From Torulaspora globosa (Eukaryota; Ascomycota; Saccharomycetes; Saccharomycetales; Saccharomycetaceae): DNA of 64,000 nucleotides. Location of the stretch: assembly GCF_014133895.1 (NCBI RefSeq), contig NC_050727.1, positions 186,001 to 250,000 on the forward strand. Direction: 5' to 3'. Both the position numbers and the translations under genes were made by a program. This document shows positions 49,214 to 59,588 of the stretch, piece after piece (the stretch's first letter is position 1; each line of letters begins with the position of its first letter). A model generated the notes under the pieces. That model searched no databases and was not told the origin of the DNA. It saw nothing but the letters and a program-made list of their open reading frames with translations.

Positions 49214-50143
49214 ATGAGCAGATCTGCAGGGGATTTCCAGAGGTTTGCTAGAGCGTTCCAGCAACAGCTGTCCAAGGTGCAGCAGGCGGGTGGCCGTGGC
49301 GGTCCAGCTCGCGGTCCGCCCCGTGGAGCCTTTGCCGGGGCTGGTGGATTGATTCTATTGGGAGGAGGAGCTCTATTTTTGAACTCTGCTCTGTTCAATG
49401 TTGATGGTGGACATAGAGCGATCGTGTACTCGCGAATCAATGGTGTCTCGTCGCGTATCTACAACGAAGGTACCCATTTCATAATCCCGTGGTTGGAAAC
49501 GCCTGTAGTGTATGACGTGAGGGCCAAGCCACGTAACGTTGCATCTCTCACGGGTACCAAGGACCTGCAGATGGTGAATATCACATGTAGAGTGCTTTCG
49601 CGTCCGAATGTGGAGCAGCTGCCTACGATATATCGTACGTTGGGCCAGGACTACGGCGAGCGAGTGCTTCCTTCGATCGTGAACGAGGTTTTGAAGGCGG
49701 TTGTGGCTCAGTTCAACGCATCGCAATTGATTACTCAAAGAGAGAAGGTGTCACGCTTGATCCGTGAGAACTTAGTTCGCCGTGCCAGCAACTTTAACAT
49801 CCTGCTGGACGACGTCTCGATCACGTATATGACGTTCTCTCCGGAATTCACGAACGCCGTGGAGGCCAAGCAGATTGCGCAGCAGGACGCACAGAGGGCC
49901 GCCTTCGTTGTCGACAAGGCCAGGCAGGAGAAGCAGGAAATGGTGGTCAAGGCGCAAGGTGAAGCCAAGTCTGCAGAGCTGATCGGCGAGGCTATCAAGA
50001 AATCCAAAGACTACGTCGAGTTGAAGAGACTCGACACCGCCAGAGAGATCGCCCAGATCCTGGCCCGCTCGCCCAACAGAGTCATCCTCGACAACGAAGC
50101 GCTGTTGCTCAACACCGTGGTCGATAACAGATCAAAGAAATGA
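49214..50143 (+). CDS. PHB2: Phb2, prohibitin
   Basis: Prohibitin 2 forms ring complexes with Phb1 in the mitochondrial inner membrane and protects newly made membrane proteins. The 309-residue product (S. cerevisiae: 310) has a glycine-rich N-terminus and a hydrophobic anchor at about residues 38-58 (GGLILLGGGALFLNSALFNV). The SPFH domain follows (HRAIVYSRINGVSSRIYNEG, HFIIPWLETPVVYDVRAKPR) and then a coiled coil from about 210 (AKQIAQQDAQRAAFVVDKAR). The family block AQGEAKSAELIGEA is intact. Position equals YGR231C. Confidence 0.97.
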   Translation: MSRSAGDFQRFARAFQQQLSKVQQAGGRGGPARGPPRGAFAGAGGLILLGGGALFLNSALFNVDGGHRAIVYSRINGVSSRIYNEGTHFIIPWLETPVVYDVRAKPRNVASLTGTKDLQMVNITCRVLSRPNVEQLPTIYRTLGQDYGERVLPSIVNEVLKAVVAQFNASQLITQREKVSRLIRENLVRRASNFNILLDDVSITYMTFSPEFTNAVEAKQIAQQDAQRAAFVVDKARQEKQEMVVKAQGEAKSAELIGEAIKKSKDYVELKRLDTAREIAQILARSPNRVILDNEALLLNTVVDNRSKK

Positions 50144-50216
50144 GATTAGAATCCCTACCTGTGAATATCCCGATTTTTGTTCTCTTTCACTTTACATTCA
50201 CTATGCCTATGTATGA

Positions 50217-50672
50217 CTAAAAATCCTCCTCGCCAGACACCCGCTGGCGTTTTGTAGCAAAATTCAACTTGGTTGGCTTCGACTTGGCCACGAACAGCTT
50301 GGCCCTGTGCTGGTTCAGTTTCTGCGAGCATGGCGACAGCAACGTATCTGTTGGCGACGCAAATTTCTGTCTGGTCCTCAGTTTGTGTATTTTCTGCACC
50401 GCTCCATGCGACAATCTTTTCCTACACAACGCCGCTCTATGCAATGAAACAGATCCCCCGTTGCTCTTCAATGGATCTGCCTTCTCTGGAACCCTTCGAC
50501 ACTGCTCAGTCTGTCCGGCTTCGCTCTTTGTCGTCTGCTCGCTCTGCTCCCGCTGCATCCCACTGCCAGCCGTCTGAACGTCCTGCTTCTCCATCGCTGC
50601 CCTATCCTGCCACATATGTGCCAAACCTGAGCTTCCCACTGGCTCCATTTTGTAATATGAACTCTCTGTCAT
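50217..50672 (-). CDS. SPO12: Spo12/Bns1, mitotic exit (FEAR) regulator
   Basis: Spo12 promotes release of Cdc14 from the nucleolus in early anaphase and meiotic division. The 151-residue product (S. cerevisiae Spo12: 173) is disordered except for the signature near its C-terminus, RQKFASPTDTLLSPCSQKLNQHRAKLF, whose SP sites are the phosphorylated residues of the family. The first ATG (50672) is used, but internal Met residues 9, 20, 27 and 39 are possible; the Mcm1 site lies only 45 bases before 50672. Single gene for SPO12 (YHR152W) and BNS1 (YGR230W). Confidence 0.9.
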   Translation of the reverse strand: MTESSYYKMEPVGSSGLAHMWQDRAAMEKQDVQTAGSGMQREQSEQTTKSEAGQTEQCRRVPEKADPLKSNGGSVSLHRAALCRKRLSHGAVQKIHKLRTRQKFASPTDTLLSPCSQKLNQHRAKLFVAKSKPTKLNFATKRQRVSGEEDF

Positions 50673-50703
50673 TGCCAGGGCAGATCGCTATTATTTCTGT
50701 CGC

Positions 50704-50727
50704 TTGTTTACTCTTTACCCTTTTGGG
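50704..50727 (-). promoter_or_regulatory. Mcm1-Fkh2 composite site of SPO12
   Basis: On the minus strand CCCAAAAGGGT (50717-50727, a match to the Mcm1 consensus) is followed five bases on by GTAAACAA (50704-50711, a perfect forkhead site). This order and spacing is the signature of CLB2-cluster G2/M promoters. Confidence 0.75.
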
Positions 50728-50921
50728 AAAACATAGTGGCTCGAGCAAAAGTTTCCAGATTTGGGAGAAAGCCCTAATTTTCAGATTCTGAGCCCTAACG
50801 GCGATAAGAATTTTAAGAAACAGGATACAGAACCAAGAGATCAATAGTTTGAGAGCATGGATTGAGAGATTGAGTGCTGTGTAGGGTACGAGACGGTTGG
50901 GTTGCAGAGAATAGGTGGCTA

Positions 50922-52385
50922 ATGAATGTGCTAAAGAAAAAACTGAAAGAGCTTGTTTACTCGTTTAGTACCGATGACCATTACGCGGAATATAATGCCA
51001 ACGACGGTGGTAGATCCTTCAATATGCGTCGTAGGGCGAATCAGGGAGCTGGAGTGAGCGGCTCGCGGGTGCATCTCAATGGCGGAGACGAATTGGGAGA
51101 CGAAGAGATGAATCTGGGGGCTGTCGAGGAAGAGGAGGATGAAATCAACATTGACGAGTTCGGCAACATGGACAAGGAGGGCGTTTCTGAAGCGCTACTA
51201 GCGTGGAGACATATTGATTCTTGGACTTCGAAACACAACCCGGACCTGAACGCGACTTTGGGGGACCCCTGCACTCACAACGATATTACGCACGCGGAGG
51301 AGGACCTTGCGGTCACGCTACCGGCGGCGGTGAGAGTGTCGTTGAGGGTCCACGACGGTCAGGAAGACCTGGAGTCGATGACAGGTGTCTCCGGGCTGAT
51401 CTACGGGCTGCAGCTGATGACCCTGGACCAGATTGTCGAAATGACAGAGAAATGGAGAAGCGTCGCCAAGAACTTGGACAGAGTTTCCAAAGCGGACCGG
51501 GAAACAACGGTGTCGTCCTCGAGCCAGTCTGCCGAGGCTACGAAGAGGAAACAGTTCAAGTTACCACACATCCCACGACAAGACTCGATCCCAAAGAACT
51601 CGATACAGCCGGTATATGCGCATCCAGCGTGGATTCCATTACTGACAGACAACGCTGGGAATCACGTGGGAGTGGATCTGGCTCCAGCTAGTGAAGGCAA
51701 GTATGCTCAAGTGATTATCTTTGGCAGAGATTTCGACACCAAGTTCGTCGTGGCCGCTAACTGGGGTGATTTCCTTCTGGATTTTGCGAACGATCTCGAG
51801 GCCGGAAATTGGTACCTGGTCGACGATAACGATGATTTTCTCTCCGGTGACGGTGAACTGGTCTTTAGAGACAAGAAATCGAATGGTCCTGTTCAGGATT
51901 ACTTGGAAGTGTTGAAGAAGAGGGCTTGGACTAAGTACCAGGAATCGGCAAAATCGCGCGATACCCAGCAGACCGCTGTGGAACCAGAAAATGCTAAAGA
52001 CGCTACACAGATCGGTACGGTAGCGCTAACGGATGGGGTCTCGGCACATGAAGGTGCAGTGCAAGAAGTACAAGTACATCCTGCTGTAAAAGAGGTGCCG
52101 GAAGCTGGAAAAGACGTGAACGACCGAGAGCCTACGTCTCTAGCTACTGAGAAAACAGGGTCTGAGACTCACAAGACTGAAGAAACCGAAGCCGTAGCTT
52201 CATCTGCCCAATCTCAGGCCAACGAGGAGAGTAGTAAAGCTAGGGGAGTTTCAGATGAAGGCAACTCAAAAGAAAGCACCGACTTAAAAAATGAACAAGT
52301 TAAAAACGACAGCGAGGAAAACGGCGATGCGCAAGATTCCAACGTCGAGACCCTAAAGGACGAGTTTAAGAACATTGATCTATAG
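50922..52385 (+). CDS. SMI1: Smi1/Knr4, cell-wall integrity regulator
   Basis: Smi1 (Knr4) regulates cell-wall glucan synthesis and Slt2 signalling through a disordered hub. The start at 50922 ([20 protein letters not shown]) matches the conserved N-terminus; the open frame extends 16 codons upstream without conservation. The 487-residue product has the globular SUKH-type (SMI1_KNR4) domain at about residues 80-330, including [20 protein letters not shown] and [20 protein letters not shown]. The tail of about 130 residues is acidic, Lys/Glu-rich and disordered. Position equals YGR229C. Confidence 0.96.
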   Translation: MNVLKKKLKELVYSFSTDDHYAEYNANDGGRSFNMRRRANQGAGVSGSRVHLNGGDELGDEEMNLGAVEEEEDEINIDEFGNMDKEGVSEALLAWRHIDSWTSKHNPDLNATLGDPCTHNDITHAEEDLAVTLPAAVRVSLRVHDGQEDLESMTGVSGLIYGLQLMTLDQIVEMTEKWRSVAKNLDRVSKADRETTVSSSSQSAEATKRKQFKLPHIPRQDSIPKNSIQPVYAHPAWIPLLTDNAGNHVGVDLAPASEGKYAQVIIFGRDFDTKFVVAANWGDFLLDFANDLEAGNWYLVDDNDDFLSGDGELVFRDKKSNGPVQDYLEVLKKRAWTKYQESAKSRDTQQTAVEPENAKDATQIGTVALTDGVSAHEGAVQEVQVHPAVKEVPEAGKDVNDREPTSLATEKTGSETHKTEETEAVASSAQSQANEESSKARGVSDEGNSKESTDLKNEQVKNDSEENGDAQDSNVETLKDEFKNIDL

Positions 52386-52514
52386 TTTAATCCTTTTCCT
52401 TGTTTCGCATGTTTATATCTATACCTATGTTTTTACATTGTACTTTTTGTTTGGGCTCCTATGAGGGCTCTATCCTATTTCACATCGCAGGTCTCGTTAA
52501 TGGCGTTGAATTGG

Positions 52515-54074
52515 TTACCATATTATTCTTTGCAGGAACGGTTCTGTTTCCCAGGTAAATGCGCGAGTAGCAAATATGTATAAGGTTACCATGTTGATAC
52601 CCATGAACCACAGGAACTCGAAAAATAGCCTCTTAGTGGATGTGACAGTGATGGGCGTCTCACCCTCTTTAGCCGGGACCAACTCGCCGAAGATTGGCTC
52701 CGCACTGCAAGTAACGAACAATCTCCAAAACAGGAAGGGTAAAATGTAGTAGCGCGGCTCGAACAGCGGTGATGGGATAATTGTCAGACAAGTGCAAACT
52801 ATCAGGCATGACCATGATATGTGTGTCAACTGAATTGGTAAATCAATTGGGTCCTTAATCGGCAATGGAGCAACAGGATCAAATTTCATCTCACTGGGTC
52901 TTAAAACTTCCAAGTAAGCAAATGTGGAAAAATGGTACACTATACTCATCAGAAGATATTTGAATATCCTTCTGTGACTACCAATCAATCGCTTGAAAAG
53001 ATAAAATGTATAATGTCTGTTATCAGCCAAAAGGAAAGGATGCATTACCGTAAAATATCTTATGACAAGCATTATGCCTAAGAGCTCAAAAATAGTCCTA
53101 ATGGGCTTCCATTGCAGTCTAATCACGTATAACCTCAAGAAGTTGCGTGAGAACCAGAGAGGCAAGCTAAAAAGCGCCATGAAGGCGAAGCAGTAGAAGA
53201 CCTGAACCAAATGAAGGCCGACCGAATGGTTCGACTTATCGCCGAGAGTAATGGATTTATTCCAGATGAGGTAAACCAGAAACGATGCAAAATTTAGCAC
53301 ATATGGCAGTACTGTGTCCTGGAACTCGTCAATCGAATGGATGAAGAGCTTCAAGTAGTTATTGAAGCGGTGAGTGTTGAACTGTTTCCGGATTGCGGCC
53401 CTGCGCTCTAGGGCGATTACCATAATGAAGACAGTCCATACTATGTTGGTTTGTCTAAATGTGCAACTGAGCGCAGCACAGGCGCTGCTTAGCCAGATAC
53501 TAGCCCTGGGACCGTAGGGCTGAGTGAGTACGAGCGACAGTGATTGCAGAATGAATATTGTTGACCATACATCTGTATAGTATAAGTAGTAGTAAGTGGA
53601 AAGCAGGGGGAAGCACATAAGGGCCACGGGCCAAAATCCAATTGCATTGAAGAGGAACAACGGTCTCAGAACGCACAACGGTAAGATCACAGCGCCACCC
53701 AGTAGATTAACCAGTCTAAACGCGGTTAGAGCCGTCCATGAGGTGACCACCGAGACGAGCTTGTAGCTCACCCATCCAAGAATATAAAGTCCCGGCGGCG
53801 TTGTAATCTTGGGATCCCACGATGACCAATGGCCGGAGAGATACTGCATAGTCTGGCCGACATGGAATTGCTCATCAATAAACACATATGGGACGACTCT
53901 TCTAGTGACAAACGAGAATGTACCAATGAAATAGATCACCAGTAGAGGGTATATCACCAGATTGGCCAAGAAACCGGCCACCACTTCTCTCTGTAACACT
54001 CTTTGGATCCCAGGACTGATCAACTGAGGTGACTCATCTATCTGGTCGGTTTCAGGAGGCTGCTGGGTAGTCAT
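52515..54074 (-). CDS. DIE2: Die2/Alg10, dolichyl-phosphoglucose glucosyltransferase
   Basis: Alg10 (Die2) adds the terminal alpha-1,2 glucose to the dolichol-linked oligosaccharide in the ER. The 519-residue product (S. cerevisiae: 525) has about ten to twelve hydrophobic segments. It carries the luminal motif [20 protein letters not shown] followed by [15 protein letters not shown], with the Asp/Glu-rich first loop that is probably catalytic in this family. The ATG at 54074 is used; the preceding in-frame codon is GTG. Divergent from MTC6. Position equals YGR227W. Confidence 0.95.
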   Translation of the reverse strand: MTTQQPPETDQIDESPQLISPGIQRVLQREVVAGFLANLVIYPLLVIYFIGTFSFVTRRVVPYVFIDEQFHVGQTMQYLSGHWSSWDPKITTPPGLYILGWVSYKLVSVVTSWTALTAFRLVNLLGGAVILPLCVLRPLFLFNAIGFWPVALMCFPLLSTYYYLYYTDVWSTIFILQSLSLVLTQPYGPRASIWLSSACAALSCTFRQTNIVWTVFIMVIALERRAAIRKQFNTHRFNNYLKLFIHSIDEFQDTVLPYVLNFASFLVYLIWNKSITLGDKSNHSVGLHLVQVFYCFAFMALFSLPLWFSRNFLRLYVIRLQWKPIRTIFELLGIMLVIRYFTVMHPFLLADNRHYTFYLFKRLIGSHRRIFKYLLMSIVYHFSTFAYLEVLRPSEMKFDPVAPLPIKDPIDLPIQLTHISWSCLIVCTCLTIIPSPLFEPRYYILPFLFWRLFVTCSAEPIFGELVPAKEGETPITVTSTKRLFFEFLWFMGINMVTLYIFATRAFTWETEPFLQRIIW

Positions 54075-54256
54075 CACGGCTCAGATAGCGACCTAACCGT
54101 CTAGCTATGTAGTAGAGCTCTAAAGTGAAATTTTTCGATGAGTTGCTCCCCTTTGATTAACGAAAAAGCTTATAATGAAGACAGCGAGTACTGAGTTAGT
54201 TGCCTAAGAAGGATCTGTTTGTTGCCTCAGGGTCTCTGGAAGCCGGTTATTATGAG

Positions 54257-55804
54257 ATGCAAATTCCAAGAAAGCTTCTGGTGATCTGGGCTTTGCTTTG
54301 GGAAGTGATTCTTTGTGTGAATTTCGAGGTGCTGCCTGCTATCGATAGCCAGACGCAAAATGCCATACGGTCTCAGCGAGACCTCATGTTGAATGTTACC
54401 ATTGACCAGCTGCCGCTGGTAGGGGTGAATTTACGGAAAGTGATACTGAATAATGCGTCGACGAACGACACAGAGTCTCTGCTGGGAATGCAGTCACTGA
54501 TGAAGAACGGAGTGCAAAACTTTATGCTAGAACTACAGCTCAGGAACGATTCATGGGGCGTCAGAGATACAAATCTGGATCTTCAGGCGTTTCTCGTGGC
54601 TTTTGAGAGTTTCATCAACAAAACTGATGATAATTTGTCGGCGAACATTTTAACACTGCATTTGAACATCTCTACGGAGGAGCTGCCGTCCAATTCGACC
54701 TCCGGCGATGACCAGAGTGTTATCACGGTGGATCCTTCTAAGCCGATGCTGAACCTGACTTACGTCTTGGATCAGTTTATGGGACGTTTTAGGATCTACA
54801 CTCCCGATGACCTGCGTACAGACCGGCAGCTTGGAAGTACGTTTGACACGTATGGGCAATCTAATAGTGGCTGGCCCACTCTGAATAGCTTTCTCTACCT
54901 TAAGCGGAAAAGAGTACTCATAACCGAGGTCTCTAATAGGCTAAATTACTCCGAGGTGCCATACATCTTCAATAATACAATTTTGCACTACGACGTCGGA
55001 AACAAGACTTTAGAAACGCCGAATACGATCGGAGAACTACTGTACACATCAACCATTAGTTGGAGGTACCTCGAAGCGGAATTCACACCGGCAGAAATTC
55101 AGCAATACATTAGCATGGGATACTCCCCCGTCATCTCAAATCATTACAGCATAGGAAATTTGACTCAAATTTCCGAACTACTAGGTAGCAGTATCATCTG
55201 GTCTTGGGGTGCCGGCGAGCCCATTCCAGCCTTCACGACAGCCACTCCGAAAAATAGTAGCTCTCTAGTGGCTTACAACTGCGCACTATTAAAGTACTAC
55301 AGCACTAACAACTCAGCAGCTTGGATTGTCGGCAACTGCTATGACAAAAAGCAAGGCCTCTGTAGGTACGCCGAACAGGCTTTTGATTGGGAAGTGACAG
55401 AAGCTGACGATACCTATTTCGCATTTGAGCAGCGCTCCGAATGTCATTGTTCCGATAGATACCAATTTGCACTTCCAAGGACGCCATTAGAATTAACTTC
55501 CTTAGTGATAGATCTTGAAAGATCAGGGACTCAAGACAAAGAGATATGGATCGATTTGAACTCAATTGCTGTTGGCGATTGTTGGGTTACTGGAGGTCCA
55601 TACGCAACATGCCCATACCAGAAAGTTGTTCCTCATAGAAATTTCGTGGACATGATAACTCCAGTTTCTGTGTCCTGTTGCGTAATCCTACTGATAGTCT
55701 TCTATTTGAATCTTTTACGTGTACCTATACACAGCAACAGAAAAAAGTGGCGGAAAGTTGTGAATGAGTTGTCAAAGACAGAGCTTGACGGCGTTCCTCT
55801 ATGA
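54257..55804 (+). CDS. MTC6: Mtc6-like secretory-pathway membrane protein
   Basis: MTC6 (YHR151C) is a poorly understood gene whose loss is synthetic sick with a cdc13 mutation. The ATG at 54257 starts a clear signal peptide (MQIPRKLLVIWALLWEVILC); codons before it in frame have no ATG. The 515-residue product (S. cerevisiae: 526) has a long lumenal region with about twenty N-glycosylation sequons (for example NVTI, NNAS, NKTD, NSTS) and conserved cysteines. One C-terminal membrane span follows at about 470-492 (VSVSCCVILLIVFYLNLL), with a short basic cytosolic tail. It is a type I membrane glycoprotein. Confidence 0.9.
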   Translation: MQIPRKLLVIWALLWEVILCVNFEVLPAIDSQTQNAIRSQRDLMLNVTIDQLPLVGVNLRKVILNNASTNDTESLLGMQSLMKNGVQNFMLELQLRNDSWGVRDTNLDLQAFLVAFESFINKTDDNLSANILTLHLNISTEELPSNSTSGDDQSVITVDPSKPMLNLTYVLDQFMGRFRIYTPDDLRTDRQLGSTFDTYGQSNSGWPTLNSFLYLKRKRVLITEVSNRLNYSEVPYIFNNTILHYDVGNKTLETPNTIGELLYTSTISWRYLEAEFTPAEIQQYISMGYSPVISNHYSIGNLTQISELLGSSIIWSWGAGEPIPAFTTATPKNSSSLVAYNCALLKYYSTNNSAAWIVGNCYDKKQGLCRYAEQAFDWEVTEADDTYFAFEQRSECHCSDRYQFALPRTPLELTSLVIDLERSGTQDKEIWIDLNSIAVGDCWVTGGPYATCPYQKVVPHRNFVDMITPVSVSCCVILLIVFYLNLLRVPIHSNRKKWRKVVNELSKTELDGVPL

Positions 55805-55855
55805 GGATGAATATGTAACACTTAAGCAAATTTTGTACTTTTAATGCACAGCAAA

Positions 55856-57448
55856 CTATTTTTTATATGATGGTTTAATTACAGGATTGGCGTATCTTAG
55901 TACTCTGCGCGTCAACCTTCGTCTCTTGAACATATCGTCAACTAGAAATTCGCCATCGGTAGTATACTGAAGACCACGCTCATTTGCCCATTTTTTTACG
56001 TTCCAGTCCACGTCCCAGGCTGAATTTTCGTCAAAAACCCATGTTGAGGGTGCATAAACATCATTTAAATTATCCACACCAGGCGGGGGCTGCTGTAGCT
56101 TCCTGTACTTATCAAGGGGATCGAACACTTGATTTGAGTATTTATAAAAGTCCCAATGACGAGGAGTTATTCCTTGTTTGTAAATTTCATATATTTCCAC
56201 TAATTTGACCTCCGGTGGCTCATCAAGTATCAATTGTAACCCTTCCTTCTTCGGCTTTACTTCCGTCGTTTTAGTACCTTTGGTTTTGAAGGCTTCAAGC
56301 TTCTTCTTCACCTTTGGATGTGATTTAATCATAGCGTACCATAACCATGCACTGAGCACAAAGCTCCAGTTCACAAATTTCGAAACTGCTCCAAGAAAGC
56401 AGAACCAAAAGATGTATTTCAAAAATACAACGGTTGAATGCCGTTCATCTTTAAAACCTGCAGTACCGTACAGAAATCTTTCGAGTGAGTTTGACATCTG
56501 AACTGTTGCTGTGGAAGCAGTTTGAAAGTCACGTAAATTCGAGACAAACTCTACCCGGTTGCTAAGAGGATCTTCCAGCGCTGGAGAGCCCGATTCGGCT
56601 GCTTCCCCATTGTATGAATATTTGTGAATGCTTGCTGATCCCGAAGTTCTCCTTGCCCCACTGTCAGCAATTTCCTCAATCAGTGATCTTCCATAAACTC
56701 TTCGTACTGGGTAAAGTGCTCTCCGCAAAGGGTGCCTACGAATGTAACCGGGTACCATAAGTCCAAATGCAATATAGAGCAGTGGCATCGTAATCAAATA
56801 CATGGGATTGTAACATATCATTGTGCAAAGAATTAACATCGTCACCGTTCCAGACGGGTTCCTCCACGTTAACAGACGCACGATAGAATCTTGTAACTCA
56901 AATACAATGGGCATTTTTGGCGTCAATTTTTTCAGATTACTGCTAAGTACAGTAGCAGAGACCGTCTGGGCCTTCCTCCTCTCTTCTTCTGATAGTTCTC
57001 CAAAATGCTCCCTCTCTGGCAGCTTGTCCGGAATCATTCTGGCAATAAGCTTCTCTACGAAGAGATCCACGAAGTGCTCTCTTGTCTTGTTTTCGATTTT
57101 AACTGCAGTTTTCTCAACGCTCTCCATCGTAGTGGAACCTTCATCGGTATTGGTTTCCTGTTTGAAGTTCTCATCCTTCCAAAAGTCATCGGAGCTTTCA
57201 GTTGCTATACTCGACATTGACCATCCGTTCTTTTCGGCTTTCAGTCGCTCTACTGATGCGTTGAATAGGGAACTCGCTATGCCGTGAACCACGTCCATAT
57301 TTGGTATCTTTTTAGTACTAGAGTCAACTCCGGTTCCATGTGCTAACGCCGCAGTTGTATCAGCAACCAGCAGAGAGTCCAACACCTTATCATACTTATT
57401 CGAAAAGTATGCCTTCACCATATCACGCTTCCGTGATGGGCTACTCAT
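55856..57448 (-). CDS. PEX28: Pex28, peroxisomal membrane protein
   Basis: Pex28 with Pex29 regulates peroxisome number and size. The 530-residue product (S. cerevisiae: 579) has two hydrophobic regions: about residues 203-232 (TMLILCTMICYNPMYLITMP) and 347-372 (YIFWFCFLGAVSKFVNWSFV). The Dysferlin-type C-terminal region carries aromatic motifs WDFYKYSNQVFDPLDKYRKL and STWVFDENSAWDVDWNVKKW. Position next to MTC6 equals YHR150W. Start at ATG 57448 (MSSPSRKRDMVKAYFSNKYD) is the only good one. Confidence 0.92.
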   Translation of the reverse strand: MSSPSRKRDMVKAYFSNKYDKVLDSLLVADTTAALAHGTGVDSSTKKIPNMDVVHGIASSLFNASVERLKAEKNGWSMSSIATESSDDFWKDENFKQETNTDEGSTTMESVEKTAVKIENKTREHFVDLFVEKLIARMIPDKLPEREHFGELSEEERRKAQTVSATVLSSNLKKLTPKMPIVFELQDSIVRLLTWRNPSGTVTMLILCTMICYNPMYLITMPLLYIAFGLMVPGYIRRHPLRRALYPVRRVYGRSLIEEIADSGARRTSGSASIHKYSYNGEAAESGSPALEDPLSNRVEFVSNLRDFQTASTATVQMSNSLERFLYGTAGFKDERHSTVVFLKYIFWFCFLGAVSKFVNWSFVLSAWLWYAMIKSHPKVKKKLEAFKTKGTKTTEVKPKKEGLQLILDEPPEVKLVEIYEIYKQGITPRHWDFYKYSNQVFDPLDKYRKLQQPPPGVDNLNDVYAPSTWVFDENSAWDVDWNVKKWANERGLQYTTDGEFLVDDMFKRRRLTRRVLRYANPVIKPSYKK

Positions 57449-57618
57449 TGCGTAGAGTACTGTATAGAGACCTTCAGGGATATTTCAACTGCCATGTATC
57501 CTTTAAGTTCGTTCTTGGTTAAGTAACTGTACGCCGGGCGATGAGCAGATCAGACCTTATATATAGTGAAAAATTGATATTAACAAAAGATGGAAAACCA
57601 TTACAATTTACAGCCTAT

Positions 57619-59588
57619 TCATCTAATTATCTTGTTATGACCGCCTTCTATTCCTTCGACAAACTCCATTATGTCAGATCCAAGAAGACCGTCTTCCTGG
57701 GCATCGCTAATAATCTCTTCCTTGTCGTTCCATAGGTCATAGAACCGAATAGTCTCGTCATTGGTTGCAACGCAGATAGAGGTGATATTCGGTGAGGGGA
57801 CTGCGCTGAGAACGCGTAACGGGGTGGGCGAACGAACTTGCTTCAATGCGTTCAACTTGGGAAAGGAGTAGAGAGTTATCAAGACAGGATCATCCAGATC
57901 ACCAAACCCGAATGTGGCCACAATTTGCTTGTATCTTGTCGACCATATCAAGGATGTGACTTGTCCACAAGCCTGTATTTGATCCAAAAGCGTACCAGTG
58001 GTGGTATGCCAGAATTTTATAGTCCTGTCCTTGCTGCCGCCGCCGGTCGCTAGTAAAGACTTGGACCAGGGACAAAACGCCACGGCCTTGACGGCAGCAT
58101 TATGTGGCAGGATAAATTGAAGTTTTGGCTCTTGCAACGAAGAGATATCCCACAAAGTGCATGAATTGTCGTTGCCTCCGATCGCAAGCAGACTGTTGTC
58201 GTCATTCAGAGATAGCCCTTTAGTGTTATGACAGTTAGTATTCGGCCCAACTTTGGCGCCAGGGTATTCGACAAAAACGTACCGCAAACCTGTTGAGACT
58301 GTGCCTGGAACCTGGAAATGAATTGTAACTTAAAATTTTGGTATTCCTCGGCATAATCTAAAAGCTGTGTTGCCTGACCTCTGCGACTTTCAGATTCATT
58401 TTGACCGGCAAAGTTAGTATCTAGAAGTCGCAGTGTTTCCTTAACTGCAAGATAGCTAACATCTCCACACTCTTCTCCTACCAATAAATTGGTTCCCTTG
58501 CCTCTGTGAAGCCATTGCACGCAGCTAATCCCTCTGAGTGTCGTCGACTGATATTCGCAGAGAGGTTTCAGCGCTTCTCCTTCGAGCCGGCGTCGTTTCA
58601 AGCATACGTCTTGATCAAATAACAAAACTCGGCCCTGTTTAGTACCAACGACGAAGAGTGCGTTCTGAGGGCAGAATGATACGCATGTAACGATGTCATG
58701 CTTGCGATTCAGGTAGTCGTGACTTAGCACCGGCACTGCACCATGCTTGTCGGACCACATGTACACTGAGCATCCCAGGCCCACCATGATGTTGTCTGTG
58801 CTCTTCGACCAAGAGATCAAATTCGAGTAGAAGTCATTCCTCAGACAAGGAGCATCTAGAACGCGGTAGGGAATGTGTGATTTAAGCCGCTTGGCAGGCC
58901 GCTTGGCACCCTCGTCCGAGACAAATGACCGGCTTTGGCTCATCCCTGAGAACGCGGTGGTCGCTAGATGCGCCATAGCCTTGCTCGGCGGCAAAGCTGT
59001 AGTCAACGGATCCACTGTAAGATAGTGGTGGTGCTGGGCTACAGATCCGTGAACGCTCTGCAGCTTGGAAGAACCCCCGCTATGATCGTTACGACTCTTT
59101 GAAACGCAACCTGCAAACTGGAACACTCTCTGAGGAGACTGAAACCCCAATGAATCGGCGATGTACTCTCGATGACGTTTTTGCTCAAATGACAAGTTCG
59201 GAGTCTCCGTTCCGACCGTTGTAGTGGAAACGACTCCCGAGACAGAGGGCTCGGTGACCGACGTGGAATCGCCAATCCTTTCTCTGCCCGTGATCGCTTC
59301 GTAATGTCCAGTACTTCGCAAATCGTTGAAGAAACCGGGGCTCGACAGCCTCTCAGGAGACGGAGATCGCTCCATCAGCTCCGGATCCCTAACATCAAAC
59401 TTTTTAAGCGATGGAGACGCCCTGTACGCCTTTTTCGAGGCAACCTGTGGTATATACCGGTCCAACCCCTTGCCGCCGACAGCAGCACCCGCCGTCAGTC
59501 TTGTCCTTCTCGGGTAGCAACCAGACTTTCTCCGTTCATGAACTTCATCCTGGGCCGTGCTAGGTCTCTTGCGATCACTTGGATACAT
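57619..59588 (-). CDS. AMA1: Ama1, meiotic APC/C activator (two exons: 58283..59588 and 57619..58217)
   Basis: Ama1 is the meiosis-specific Cdc20-family activator of the anaphase-promoting complex. Joining exon 1 (58283-59588) to exon 2 (57619-58217) across a 65-base intron keeps the frame and restores a WD repeat (QVCGLSLNDDNSLLAIGGND). The product is 634 residues (S. cerevisiae: 593). It shows a C-box DRYIP at residues 43-47, a WD40 propeller from about residue 240 to 610, and an Ile-Arg C-terminus for APC/C docking. Unspliced, exon 1 stops about 25 codons into the intron and beyond. S. cerevisiae AMA1 has an intron that needs Mer1. Position next to PEX28/HSV2 equals YGR225W. Confidence 0.93.
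58218..58282 (-). other. AMA1 intron with GTACGT and Mer1-enhancer-like motif
   Basis: On the minus strand the intron begins GTACGT (58282 leftward), has the branch site TACTAAC (58234-58240) and ends AAG. ATACCCTG at 58260-58267 matches seven of eight bases of the Mer1 enhancer AYACCCUY. GTACGT is the same non-consensus 5' site known for S. cerevisiae AMA1. Confidence 0.88.
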
